Positions 41,400 through 49,977 of a stretch of DNA of 64,000 nucleotides are shown here, in pieces (within the stretch, counting starts at the first letter, position 1; every line of letters begins with the position of its first letter). Both the position numbers and the translations under genes were made by a program. Under the pieces are notes generated by a model. The model did not search any database. It was not told the DNA's origin and saw only the letters and a list, made by a program, of their open reading frames with translations. Location: assembly GCA_900770725.1 (NCBI GenBank), contig CAAGLL010000035.1, forward strand, positions 1 to 64,000. Direction: 5' to 3'. The DNA is from an uncultured Succinivibrio sp. GTDB taxonomy: Bacteria > Pseudomonadota > Gammaproteobacteria > Enterobacterales > Succinivibrionaceae.

Positions 41400-42978
41400 G
41401 CCGCTCCTCCCTGGGGATTTCTTCCCCGCCGTTCCCGACCCTCGCTATCCAGCGCTTGAGCGCGCCGTCGGGATCGGGGCTTCTGGTTATGGCGGTCACC
41501 AAGGCGACCGACCGGATCCCGGTGCCGATGACGGCGCCGGCGTTTGATTCATTGATGCCGCCGATGCAGGTGAGCGGGAAGTTGTTGCCCGCTGCGGCGA
41601 TCTGGCGGCGCAGCTTCACCACTCCCTGCGGCTTGGAGGGCATGCTCTTGGTGTTGGTCGGGAAGATGTGCCCAAGCGCGATGTAGGAGGGATTGAGCTG
41701 CATCGCCTTCACGAGCTCATAGACCCCGTGGGTCGAGACGCCGAGCCTGAGGTTGGCGCGGCGGATGAGCTCGAGGTCGGCCGTGCGCAGATCCTCCATT
41801 CCCAAATGCACGCCGTAGGCCCCGGCCTTGATGGCAAGCTCGTACCAGTCGTCAACGAAGAGCCTGGCATGCCCCTCGCGGCAGATCTTCACGGCCTGGC
41901 GGATCTTCTCGAGGATCGCCTCTTGCGCCCCTGACTTGATCCGAAGCTGCACGGTCCTCGCGCCATCGCGCACGCACCTTGCCACCCACTCGGGGCTGTC
42001 GACCACCGGGTAGGCGCCAAGCGCGAGCGGGCAGCGGCGGAAGGGGCCTGCAAAGCGCGGGAAGCCGGTCTCCTCAACCGAGGGGAAGAACTCAAGCCGC
42101 ACCGGCATGCCGTGGTGCCCCACGGGCGGGCGGCCGCCTTCGGCATCGAAGTCGGGGTGCATGATCCCCTCGTAGACATAGGCCTTGGCGAGCACCGCCG
42201 CGTCCTGCGGCGCATAGCCCTGCGCGAGGAAGGCTGCCATTGCAGACGAGAGCGCGCAGCCGCCGCCGTGGGCGCCGCGGCCCTTGAGCTTTGGCAGCTC
42301 CATCGAGAAGCACAGGTCCCCGGACACGAAGGTGTCCACGGCGCGCGGGGCGTTGAGATCGTGCCCGCCCTTGATGATCACGGCTTTTGCGCCCATCGAC
42401 AGGAACTCCTGCCCCAGGGCCTGCGGCCCTTCGATGCCGTAGCGGGCCGAATCCCAGCCTGCAAGCTCGAGCGCCTCGTCGAGGTTGGGCGTGAAGACCG
42501 TGGATGCCTTGAGGATCCTCGGAAGCTGCGCCTTGATGCCGGCGCTCTTCATGCGCCCGGAGGTCGCCGTGAGCACCGGATCCCAGACCACGGCAGCGTT
42601 CGAGAGCGGGCCTTCGAGCGCGGCGAGCGTGATCTTCAGGATCTCATCTGAGCTTATGAAGCCGACCTTGACCGCCTTTGGGGCGGGCCAGTCGCTTGAG
42701 GCGAGGCTGAGCGACTCGCTGAAGGCGTCGCTTCCGATGGCCTCGACTGCGGCGACGCGGCGCAGCGACTGCGCGGTGGCCGCAGTCAAAGCCGGCAGCG
42801 GCCAGCCCCCGCAGTCATGGATGGTGATGCAGTCGGCGGTGATCCCGGCCCCGCCGCCTGAATCGCTGGCGGCTATGACTAGCACCGTTGGGCGGTGCGC
42901 TATGGGATCTGCAAGCGCGTCGAGCTCCTTTTGGGTCACAAGCCCGTCGCTTTTGAATGTGAATGACTTCTCTGCCAT
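41389..42978 (-). CDS. thiDE: fused HMP/HMP-P kinase and thiamine-phosphate synthase
   Basis: A two-domain protein joining pyrimidine activation with coupling to the thiazole. The N-terminal ThiD ribokinase-fold domain (about 30-290) has LVIAASDSGGGAGITADC near residue 35 and VFTPNLDEALELAG near 165; the anion-hole loop reads RGAHGGGCALSSAMA instead of the common GTGCTLS pattern. The C-terminal ThiE TIM-barrel (about 330-529) shows TVQLRIKS, HARLFVDDWYELA, GVHLGMEDL, STHGVYEL and CIGGI. The ATG at 42978 with AGGAGG upstream fits; an in-frame start at 43107 would overlap thiC. It sits between thiC and thiF. Confidence 0.92.
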   Translation of the reverse strand: MAEKSFTFKSDGLVTQKELDALADPIAHRPTVLVIAASDSGGGAGITADCITIHDCGGWPLPALTAATAQSLRRVAAVEAIGSDAFSESLSLASSDWPAPKAVKVGFISSDEILKITLAALEGPLSNAAVVWDPVLTATSGRMKSAGIKAQLPRILKASTVFTPNLDEALELAGWDSARYGIEGPQALGQEFLSMGAKAVIIKGGHDLNAPRAVDTFVSGDLCFSMELPKLKGRGAHGGGCALSSAMAAFLAQGYAPQDAAVLAKAYVYEGIMHPDFDAEGGRPPVGHHGMPVRLEFFPSVEETGFPRFAGPFRRCPLALGAYPVVDSPEWVARCVRDGARTVQLRIKSGAQEAILEKIRQAVKICREGHARLFVDDWYELAIKAGAYGVHLGMEDLRTADLELIRRANLRLGVSTHGVYELVKAMQLNPSYIALGHIFPTNTKSMPSKPQGVVKLRRQIAAAGNNFPLTCIGGINESNAGAVIGTGIRSVALVTAITRSPDPDGALKRWIARVGNGGEEIPREERHAL

Positions 42979-43028
42979 GCCAGCCTCCTGGCGCTTTGCC
43001 TTGCTAATGCCTTGAATGAGCCTGTGCC

Positions 43029-44603
43029 TCAGGACGCCCCGCCCTGCGGCCCGTAGCGCTTGACGAGCGCGCGGTTGAGCCTTATGGGGCAGAAGCGCGG
43101 GCCGCACATCGAGCAGAAGGCCGGGGTGTGCCCGCAGTCCTCAGGCATCTTCGAGGACCAGACCTCGTAGGCGTGCATGGGATCGAGCGAGAGCGTGAAC
43201 TGGTCGAACCAGCGGAACTCGGCGCGGGCGCGGGCCATCGCGTCGTCGCGCTTCTGCGCGCCCGGCAGGTGGCGGGCGAGATCCGCCGCGTGGGCGGCGA
43301 GCTTGAAGACCAGGAGGCCCTGCCTGACGTCGTCCTCCTCAGGCAGCGCCAGGTGCTCGGCCGGGGTCACGTAGCAGAGCATCGAGGTGCCGCACTCGGC
43401 GATGCGCGCGCCGCCTATGGCGGAGGTCACGTGGTCAAAGCCCGGGGCGATGTCCGAGACCAGGGGCCCTAGCGTGTAGAACGGGGCGCCGTGACACCAC
43501 TTCTCCTCGAGGCGCTGGTTCTCCTCGATGCGGTCCATCGGCACGTGGCCGGGGCCTTCGACGAAGGCCTGCACGCCGGCGTCGCGGCAGCGCGCGATGA
43601 GCTTGCCGATGTTCTCAAGCTCGCCGTACTGGGCCTTGTCGCAGGCGTCGGCGATGCAGCCGGGCCTGAGCCCGTCGCCCAGCGACAGCGCGATGTCGTA
43701 GTCGTGGCAGATCTGCAGGATTTCATCGAAGTGCTCCCAGGCCATGTTCTCGCTGTCATGCTTCATCATGGCCGCGGCCATGAGCGAGCCGCCCCTTGAG
43801 ACGATGCCGAGCACGCGCGCGGCGGCGTACGGCAGGAGGTCTGCGGTAAGGCCTGCGTGGATGGTGAAGTAGTCGACGCCCTGGGAGGCCTGATCCTCGA
43901 TGGTCTTCTTGAAGAGCTCCCATGTGAGATCCTCGGCGCGGCCGTTGGCGCGGTCGAGCGCCTCGTAGACGGGCACGGTGCCCATCGGCACCGGCGAGCG
44001 GCGCAGCATCGCGTTGCGCAGCCCCCCGAGATCGGGTATGCCTGTGGAGAGGTCCATCACGGTGTCGGCGCCGTAGCGCAGCGAGAGCTCAAGCTTCCTG
44101 ATCTCCTCCTCAGGCCCCGAGGAGAGCGAGGAGGCGCCGATGTTGGCGTTGACCTTGACGCTGAAGGCGCTGCCGATGAGCATTGGCTCGGATTCCGGGT
44201 GGCTGGCGTTTGCAGGTAGCGCGGCGCGGCCTGCGGCTATCTCCTCCATGACCTTTTCAGGCGTGAAGGCCATGCCTTCGCCGCAGGCCATGGATTCGCG
44301 CACCGCGGCGTATTCCATCTCCGCGGTCACATGGCCCTCGCGGGCGTACTCAAGCTGGGTCTTGACGGCCTTGCCGCCCTTGGAGCTGCCCCAGGACTCC
44401 CTCTGGCGCGGCAAGGGGCCTTCCGTGCCAGGGCCGCTCGTGTCCTGCACCAGGATGCGCTCGCCGTTTGACAGGCGCAGCTCCTTGAAGGGCACGCTGA
44501 TGCCCGGGCGCGATGTGGGGATCCGCACTTTGCGGATGTCGGGTGAATAGGGCTTGCGGCCTGATGCCTGCCCGTTGCGGGCGGCGTTTTCCTCTGATGG
44601 CAT
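43029..44603 (-). CDS. thiC: phosphomethylpyrimidine synthase
   Basis: Radical-SAM enzyme that rearranges 5-aminoimidazole ribotide to HMP-P. NIGASSLSSGPEEE, DLSTGIPDLGGLRNAMLRRSP and FTIHAGL are family landmarks, and the C-terminal cluster motif CSMCGPRFCP (CxxCxxxxC) lies near residue 500. At 524 aa it is of usual bacterial length. AGGAG lies 9 nt before the ATG at 44603. It is the first gene of the operon and is directly preceded by a TPP riboswitch. Confidence 0.97.
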   Translation of the reverse strand: MPSEENAARNGQASGRKPYSPDIRKVRIPTSRPGISVPFKELRLSNGERILVQDTSGPGTEGPLPRQRESWGSSKGGKAVKTQLEYAREGHVTAEMEYAAVRESMACGEGMAFTPEKVMEEIAAGRAALPANASHPESEPMLIGSAFSVKVNANIGASSLSSGPEEEIRKLELSLRYGADTVMDLSTGIPDLGGLRNAMLRRSPVPMGTVPVYEALDRANGRAEDLTWELFKKTIEDQASQGVDYFTIHAGLTADLLPYAAARVLGIVSRGGSLMAAAMMKHDSENMAWEHFDEILQICHDYDIALSLGDGLRPGCIADACDKAQYGELENIGKLIARCRDAGVQAFVEGPGHVPMDRIEENQRLEEKWCHGAPFYTLGPLVSDIAPGFDHVTSAIGGARIAECGTSMLCYVTPAEHLALPEEDDVRQGLLVFKLAAHAADLARHLPGAQKRDDAMARARAEFRWFDQFTLSLDPMHAYEVWSSKMPEDCGHTPAFCSMCGPRFCPIRLNRALVKRYGPQGGAS

Positions 44604-44679
44604 TCCGGATGCTCCTCTTGATGCTTGGATTGCTCGACGCTATTCCATCTGGCGCTTGCGCGCGCGGGCATGCCGGAAC

Positions 44680-44764
44680 CTTGTTGCCTTCGCAGGGATT
44701 GTCCTGATCAGGTCAATGCGGATTCTGCCAAATCGCAGTCTCAGCCTTGCGGCACTCCGACAAG
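44680..44764 (-). promoter_or_regulatory. TPP riboswitch (THI element)
   Basis: On the minus strand the conserved blocks GGAGTGCC, GGCTGAGA, GACCTGATCAGG and CCTGCGAAGGCA appear in the right order, closed by the P1 stem CTTGT/ACAAG (44764-44760 with 44684-44680). It lies about 75 nt before thiC and should repress the operon when thiamine pyrophosphate is bound. Confidence 0.95.
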
Positions 44765-44973
44765 CGGGTTAATTATTGCGCCTGCATGGGTCGATTTCAA
44801 GCGCATGCGGGCCGTTTGGTCGCATCAAAACCAGCCCTGCATCAAAAAGCCAAGAAAATGCATTTCCAGCGCGGCGCCTTCGCATTTATGCTGGGCTAAA
44901 ACGGCCCGCATGCAATTTAAAAAATAAGGCCGACTGGACGGCCAGGGCGGGAGCGAGAGAGGAACACTGCATC

Positions 44974-47349
44974 ATGGTAGCGATCGGCAAGGCGGCCAAG
45001 GCCACCGGCGCGGCTCTGGCCGCGCTGCTGCTGTGCCTTGCCGCCCCCAAGGCTGCCCCGCTTGGGGACGCCCCGCAAGCCCCCGCCGCTTCGGACGCGC
45101 CCAAGACCGAATCCTTCATGACCGACCTCAACTGGAACGCGTCGATGATGGAGAACCTCCTGCGCGCCCAGAAGGTCAACATAGGGGTGATCAGCACCGC
45201 CGGGACCGTGGACGCCAAGCAGCGCCACCCGCTTGAAGGCTACATGCGCGAGTTCTTGACCGAGATCTCAAGGACCACCGGCTGGAGCTACAACTTCGTG
45301 CCGGTGAGCCGCGATGACGGCATCCAGATGCTCAAGGCCGGCCAGATAGATCTGCTCGGCCCCCTCGTCCCCTCAGAGCGCGACCGCGAGGAGTACTCCG
45401 CGACCACGGGCGATCTCTGCTACAACATGGTGGGCCTCTACTCGCTCTCCTCGCGCCAGGACATCAACATCTACGACGCATCGACGCTTGCCAGGCTCAA
45501 GGTGGGCTATGTCAGGACCGACCCCAACATCGGGGCCGAGCTTGCCCACTACCGCGATTCCAACGGCTGGGCCTTCGAGCTGGTGCCCTACGAGGACTAC
45601 GAGTCGCTCATCGCCGCGATGCGCAGCGGGGAGGCCGGGGCCATCGTCGACGACGGGACCCACGTCGTGCCCTTCTTCTCAAGGCGCATCGACACCATAA
45701 CCGCAGTGCCCTCCTCGCTCATCGCGCGCAAGGACCGCCAGATGCTCACGGACACCGTGAGCGCGGCCGTGTTCAACATCTCGCGCGCCAACCCCAAGTT
45801 CGTGACCTGGCTTGCCGCCCGCTACATCGACGAGGCCGTGCTCAACGCCACCCACTACAGCGAGGAGCAGAACAATTTCATCCGCAAGGCCCAGCCGCTT
45901 GCGGCGCTGCTGCCGCGCTCAGGCGAGCCATTCTCGTTCACAGGCGAGGACGGCCAGTTCAGCGGGATCCTCATCGACATCCTAAGCGCGCTGCGCATCG
46001 CCTCGGGCATCAAGTTCGTGCCTGAGAACGCCGACGGCTACATCGAGATCCAGGCCATCTCAAAGCGGCGCCCCACCGTCACCTTCAACGTGCTCTCGGA
46101 CATCTCATCGCTGCCGCCCTCGACCTACGCCACGGCCGCCGTCTACAACGAGAACTTCACCCTGGTGGCGGTAAACGGGCACGACCTCCCGCGCCTGCCC
46201 AGGATCACTGTGCCGCGCTATTTCCACGATCTTGCAGACTACATCATCAAGACCAACCCGCTTTGGAAGGTCAGCTCCTACTCCTCAGAGCGCGCCTGCC
46301 TGCGCGCCGTCTGCGACGGCGAGGCCGACGCGGCGCTGCTGCCGCGCGCCTACATCCGCGAGTACTCGCTGCTCACCGACTACCCCGAGCCCCTGAGCGC
46401 CAGCCACCTCGACTACCAGGTGCCGCTGCGCCTCTTCATCTCAGGCAAGGACGCCAGGATGTACCGCGACACGCTCGACGTCGCCATCCGCAAGATAAAC
46501 CAGGACGATCTCTCCCACCGCGAGCTTTCCTACGTGAAGGAAGACAGCTCGATCAAGTACTTCATCACCAGGCACGCCATCTCGGCCATCGCCGCGATCC
46601 TCATCGTGCTCACGATCGCCGGCGCCGCGGCCTTCAACTGGCGCTCCAACCGCATCCGGAAGCGCCAGAACGAGGTGCTCAAGGCCAAGAACGACGAGCT
46701 GCGCCGGCTGCTCAACGAGACGCATGATCTGCGCGCCGCGCGCGACTCCTACAGGTTCGAGGCCGTGAGGGACATGCTCACCGGGCTTTTGAACAAGCGC
46801 GGGATCTCCTACGAGGTCGGGCGCAAGCTCTCCTCCGCGCGCGCCGCATCAAAGCAGCTTGACGCGTTCCTCATCCTGGACATGGATCTCTTCAAGGAGA
46901 TAAACGACACCAAGGGCCACCAGGCGGGAGATCTTGCGCTGCAGCGCGCCGCGGACGTGCTGCGCAACGTCTTCAACCCCGAGGACACCATCGGCAGGTT
47001 CGGCGGCGACGAGTTCGTGGTCTTCACCCAGCACCTCATGAACCGCCAGGCGATCCTCCACGCCGCGGCCAAGATCAAGATCAAGATCCGCGGGATCCTC
47101 TCGGATCAGGGCATGGAGCGCGTCACCACCTCCATAGGCGTCGCGGTGAGGCCTGCCGACGGCGACGACTACGAGTCGCTCTTCAGGAAAGCCGACGAGT
47201 CGCTCTACAAGGTCAAGCAGGCAGGCGGCAACGGAGTCTGCATAAGCCTCTCCCAAGTGATCAACGACAGCGTGCGCTTTGAAAAAGGCGGGAACAGAAG
47301 AGCGCGCAAGGGCGGCGAGCCGCCGCGCGGAGACCCGCCCGCAGCCTAG
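44974..47349 (+). CDS. diguanylate cyclase with tandem periplasmic amino-acid-binding-type sensor domains
   Basis: Membrane signalling protein making c-di-GMP. A signal/anchor sequence at the N-terminus is followed by two SBP_bac_3-type periplasmic binding domains (about 60-300 and 310-540), one membrane helix (about residue 540-560, AISAIAAILIVLTIAGA), a short coiled coil and a GGDEF domain. The active-site motif RFGGDEFVVF is intact near residue 673. Five residues before it the RxxD inhibitory site is replaced by NPED, so product inhibition is probably lost. The frame extends upstream to 44776, but the ATG at 44974 gives a signal peptide. It is monocistronic with a strong terminator. The ligand is unknown; the fold suggests amino acids or similar small polar molecules. 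Confidence 0.9.
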   Translation: MVAIGKAAKATGAALAALLLCLAAPKAAPLGDAPQAPAASDAPKTESFMTDLNWNASMMENLLRAQKVNIGVISTAGTVDAKQRHPLEGYMREFLTEISRTTGWSYNFVPVSRDDGIQMLKAGQIDLLGPLVPSERDREEYSATTGDLCYNMVGLYSLSSRQDINIYDASTLARLKVGYVRTDPNIGAELAHYRDSNGWAFELVPYEDYESLIAAMRSGEAGAIVDDGTHVVPFFSRRIDTITAVPSSLIARKDRQMLTDTVSAAVFNISRANPKFVTWLAARYIDEAVLNATHYSEEQNNFIRKAQPLAALLPRSGEPFSFTGEDGQFSGILIDILSALRIASGIKFVPENADGYIEIQAISKRRPTVTFNVLSDISSLPPSTYATAAVYNENFTLVAVNGHDLPRLPRITVPRYFHDLADYIIKTNPLWKVSSYSSERACLRAVCDGEADAALLPRAYIREYSLLTDYPEPLSASHLDYQVPLRLFISGKDARMYRDTLDVAIRKINQDDLSHRELSYVKEDSSIKYFITRHAISAIAAILIVLTIAGAAAFNWRSNRIRKRQNEVLKAKNDELRRLLNETHDLRAARDSYRFEAVRDMLTGLLNKRGISYEVGRKLSSARAASKQLDAFLILDMDLFKEINDTKGHQAGDLALQRAADVLRNVFNPEDTIGRFGGDEFVVFTQHLMNRQAILHAAAKIKIKIRGILSDQGMERVTTSIGVAVRPADGDDYESLFRKADESLYKVKQAGGNGVCISLSQVINDSVRFEKGGNRRARKGGEPPRGDPPAA

Positions 47350-47369
47350 CCATTTTCAAATTGCCGGAC

Positions 47370-47402
47370 AAGCATGGGGCGGCCAATGGCCGCCCCATGC
47401 TT
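47370..47402. terminator. bidirectional terminator
   Basis: AAGCATGGGGCGGCC and its complement form a perfect 15-bp stem with an AAT loop between the convergent cyclase and aldo/keto reductase genes; TTCTTG follows on the plus strand. Confidence 0.8.
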
Positions 47403-47430
47403 CTTGAGGCCCCTGCCTGGGCTTCAAGCC

Positions 47431-48426
47431 CTACTTGTCGAGATCCTTTGCCTGCACCGGGCGCGCCGTCTCGGAGAGCAAGGCGATGTCCTCTTTTGAA
47501 AGCCCTATGCCCACGCACTTTGCGGTGTCCTGGATGCTCTTGACGCGCCGAAAGCCCGTGAGCAGGCTCATGCCTTCAAACTGCGAGAGCGCCCAGGCCT
47601 CGAAGAGGTTGGCGTACGAGCAGCCGTATTTTTCAGCCATCGGCCCCCAGACATCCTTGTAGAGGGAGAGGATCCCGCTGCGCCTGGGCTCCTGACGCCA
47701 GGGCAGGCGGGTGCGGATGTCGTTGGCGCCGAACTTGTCAGAGAGCCTCTCGGGCCCGGTGAGGTAGCCCTCCTCGAGGACGCCGTAGCACTGGAACGAA
47801 GTCTTGTGCCTGCGGCAGGACGGGAAGAACTCCTCCCCGTGCGACGGCGCCAGCAGGCTGTACTGCTCCTGCACCAGCGCCACGCGGGCATGCCTGCTGT
47901 ACTCATCCAGGATCGCGGGGGTGCTGTTTGAAAGCCCCCAGGCGCGGATCCTGCCCTCCTTCACCAGGTCCTCGAGCGCGTCCGCGGTCTCCTCAACCGG
48001 CCACGCGCCATTTGGGTAGTGGACCACCAGCACGTCGATGAAGTCGGTGCCAAGGCGCGAGAGCGAGCCTTCAACGTCCTTGCGTATGGCCGCAGCCCCG
48101 GTGTTGTTCCAGACGGTGAATCCGTCGCGGGCGTACTTGAACTTGCCGCCGTTCTCGCGCCAGTTGAGCGAGCACTTGGTCTGGACGATGAACTTGCCGC
48201 GGCGCCCCTTCAGGGCCGCGCCCAGGAGCTTCTCGCTCTCGCCCATGCCGTAGACCGGCGCGGTGTCGATGTAGTTGATCCCGCAGTCTGAGGCCGCATC
48301 GAGCAGATCGGAGGCCTTGGCGCGCACTCCCTCGTCCTCCCAGACGCTGCCGCCGCCCAGGCCCCAGGTTCCAAACGCGACCACCGAGGCCTTGATCCCG
48401 GTGTTTCCAAGATCCATGTACTTCAT
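47431..48426 (-). CDS. aldo/keto reductase
   Basis: TIM-barrel NADPH-dependent oxidoreductase of the AKR family with aldehyde or ketone substrates. The catalytic tetrad is visible: Asp and Tyr in YIDTAPVYGMGESEKLLG near residue 55, Lys in FIVQTKCSLNW near 85 and His in VLVVHYPNG near 138. The cofactor region near the C-terminus (TGFRRVKSIQDTAKCVG) is typical of the YdjG/YghZ-like clade. It has 331 aa. It overlaps nothing but follows the racemase-like gene by 2 nt, so they share a transcript. Confidence 0.88.
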   Translation of the reverse strand: MKYMDLGNTGIKASVVAFGTWGLGGGSVWEDEGVRAKASDLLDAASDCGINYIDTAPVYGMGESEKLLGAALKGRRGKFIVQTKCSLNWRENGGKFKYARDGFTVWNNTGAAAIRKDVEGSLSRLGTDFIDVLVVHYPNGAWPVEETADALEDLVKEGRIRAWGLSNSTPAILDEYSRHARVALVQEQYSLLAPSHGEEFFPSCRRHKTSFQCYGVLEEGYLTGPERLSDKFGANDIRTRLPWRQEPRRSGILSLYKDVWGPMAEKYGCSYANLFEAWALSQFEGMSLLTGFRRVKSIQDTAKCVGIGLSKEDIALLSETARPVQAKDLDK

Positions 48427-48428
48427 CT

Positions 48429-49148
48429 TCAGTGCTCCATCGAGTTTTCAATCGCCTTGCAGAGGGCGCAGATGTGGCAGCGCATGGCATCAACCGCTGG
48501 CAGCGCGCATCCCGTCCTCCCCCAGATGAGCGGCAGCTCGGTGCAGCCGAGCACCACCGCCTGTGCGCCGCTTTTGGCGGCCGCATCCTCAGCGATGGCG
48601 CGGATCGCCTCCGCGCTCCCATCCCTCACCACCCCGAGCTCAAGCTCGCCTTCGATGATCCTGCCGATGCGCTCCTGCGACGGCTCGTCCGGAACCACCG
48701 CGCGGATCCCGCGTCCCTTGAGCGCATCCTTGAAAAAGCCCTCGCGCATGGTCGGCACCGTCCCCAGCACCAGGGCCGAGGAGAGGCCGCGCTCTTCCAT
48801 CTCGTCGCAGACGGCGCCGGGGATCCCGAGGATCGGGATCGGGCTTTTCATTGAGACTTCCTCAAAGGCGATGTGCGGGGTGATCCCGGTGAAGGCGGCA
48901 AGCGTGCACCCCGCGGCGGCAAGCGAGATGATGCCGGAGAGCAGGTAGGAGGAAAGCCCCTTCAGGTCGCCTGCCTTGCAGTAGTCGAGCACGCGGAAGA
49001 CGCTGAGGCTTTCGATGCACATGGGCGGGAAGAACCTCCCGCCCATGGCCTTGCAGACCTCCTGCTCGATCTCCTTGTAGTAGGCGAGCGTGGATTCGGG
49101 GCCGGTGCCGCCGATGAGGCCGAGCTTTAAGCAATTGAGATCTTCCAT
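48429..49148 (-). CDS. aspartate/glutamate racemase family protein
   Basis: Cofactor-independent racemase of the Asp/Glu/hydantoin family. The N-terminal LGLIGGTGPESTLAYY and the C-terminal catalytic Cys in VVLGCTELPLIW are clear. At the position of the first catalytic Cys the protein reads LAAFTGITPH, so that Cys is replaced, most likely by Thr. A Thr/Cys pair is known for the E. coli YgeA-type L-Asp/Glu racemase, so this is not necessarily inactivating. The frame opens at a TTG at 49166; the ATG at 49148 with GGAGGG upstream is preferred. Confidence 0.85.
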   Translation of the reverse strand: MEDLNCLKLGLIGGTGPESTLAYYKEIEQEVCKAMGGRFFPPMCIESLSVFRVLDYCKAGDLKGLSSYLLSGIISLAAAGCTLAAFTGITPHIAFEEVSMKSPIPILGIPGAVCDEMEERGLSSALVLGTVPTMREGFFKDALKGRGIRAVVPDEPSQERIGRIIEGELELGVVRDGSAEAIRAIAEDAAAKSGAQAVVLGCTELPLIWGRTGCALPAVDAMRCHICALCKAIENSMEH

Positions 49149-49200
49149 GAGGCCCTCCAGTTGCAAACGGCGCCGTACGGCGCCGTCTGCATTTTGAAGA

Positions 49201-49959
49201 TCAGGAGCGTTTTTCCAGGATCCTGTTGACGCGCTCGAGATCGGCCTTGGTGTCCACGCCTGCCTCAGGCGGGTTGCCGGTGACGCCGACGGCTATCTTG
49301 AAGCCAAAGTGCATCAGGCGCAGCTGCTCTAGCGACTCGCACTTCTCGATGGCAGGCTGGGGCCTTGAGGTGTAGTCGAGCACCAGCCCAGCCTTGTAGG
49401 CGTAGATCCCGATGTGGTGGAAGTGGTCGTAGTTGAGCTTCTTTGGCATTGAGTCGAAGTTGCCGCGCTCATAGGGGATCGGCGCGCGGCTGAAATAGAG
49501 CGCCATGCCCCGGGCGTCCATCACGACCTTCACGCAGTTGGGATCGAACACGTCCCTAGGATCGGTGATCTTGGCGCACAGCGTCGCCATGTCTGCCCCC
49601 GAGTCCTCAAGCAGCGAGGCGACCTGGCCGATGTGCCCCGGATCGATGAGCGGCTCGTCGCCCTGCACGTTCACCACGGTCATGGAATTTGGGATCGAGA
49701 AGGTGCGGATCATCTCGGCGATGCGGTCGGTGCCGCACTTGCACTCCTTGGAGGTCATGCAGACCTCGGCGCCGCAGCCCTCGAGCACGGCGCTGACGCG
49801 CTCGTCGTCGACGCAGGCGATGACGCGGGCGGCCCCCGACTTCAACGCCTGCTCGCAGACGCGCCTGATCATGGGTTCTCCGCCAACGCTGGCAAGCGGC
49901 TTGCCCGGCAGCCTCGTCGAGGCGTAGCGGGCGGGGATGGCAACAATGTAGTCCTGCAT
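49201..49959 (-). CDS. kdsB: 3-deoxy-manno-octulosonate cytidylyltransferase
   Basis: Activates Kdo to CMP-Kdo for lipopolysaccharide core synthesis. The CTP-binding start VAIPARYASTRLPGKPLASVGG is split here at the conserved SxRLPGKPL. VVNVQGDEPLIDP near residue 95 and HHIGIYAYKAG near 185 complete the family pattern. Length 252 aa. The ATG at 49959 is preferred over an in-frame GTG at 49968. It follows lpxK by 18 nt, and the pair is a classical Gram-negative envelope unit. Confidence 0.96.
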   Translation of the reverse strand: MQDYIVAIPARYASTRLPGKPLASVGGEPMIRRVCEQALKSGAARVIACVDDERVSAVLEGCGAEVCMTSKECKCGTDRIAEMIRTFSIPNSMTVVNVQGDEPLIDPGHIGQVASLLEDSGADMATLCAKITDPRDVFDPNCVKVVMDARGMALYFSRAPIPYERGNFDSMPKKLNYDHFHHIGIYAYKAGLVLDYTSRPQPAIEKCESLEQLRLMHFGFKIAVGVTGNPPEAGVDTKADLERVNRILEKRS

Positions 49960-49977
49960 GCTTTTCACCCTGTAAGT

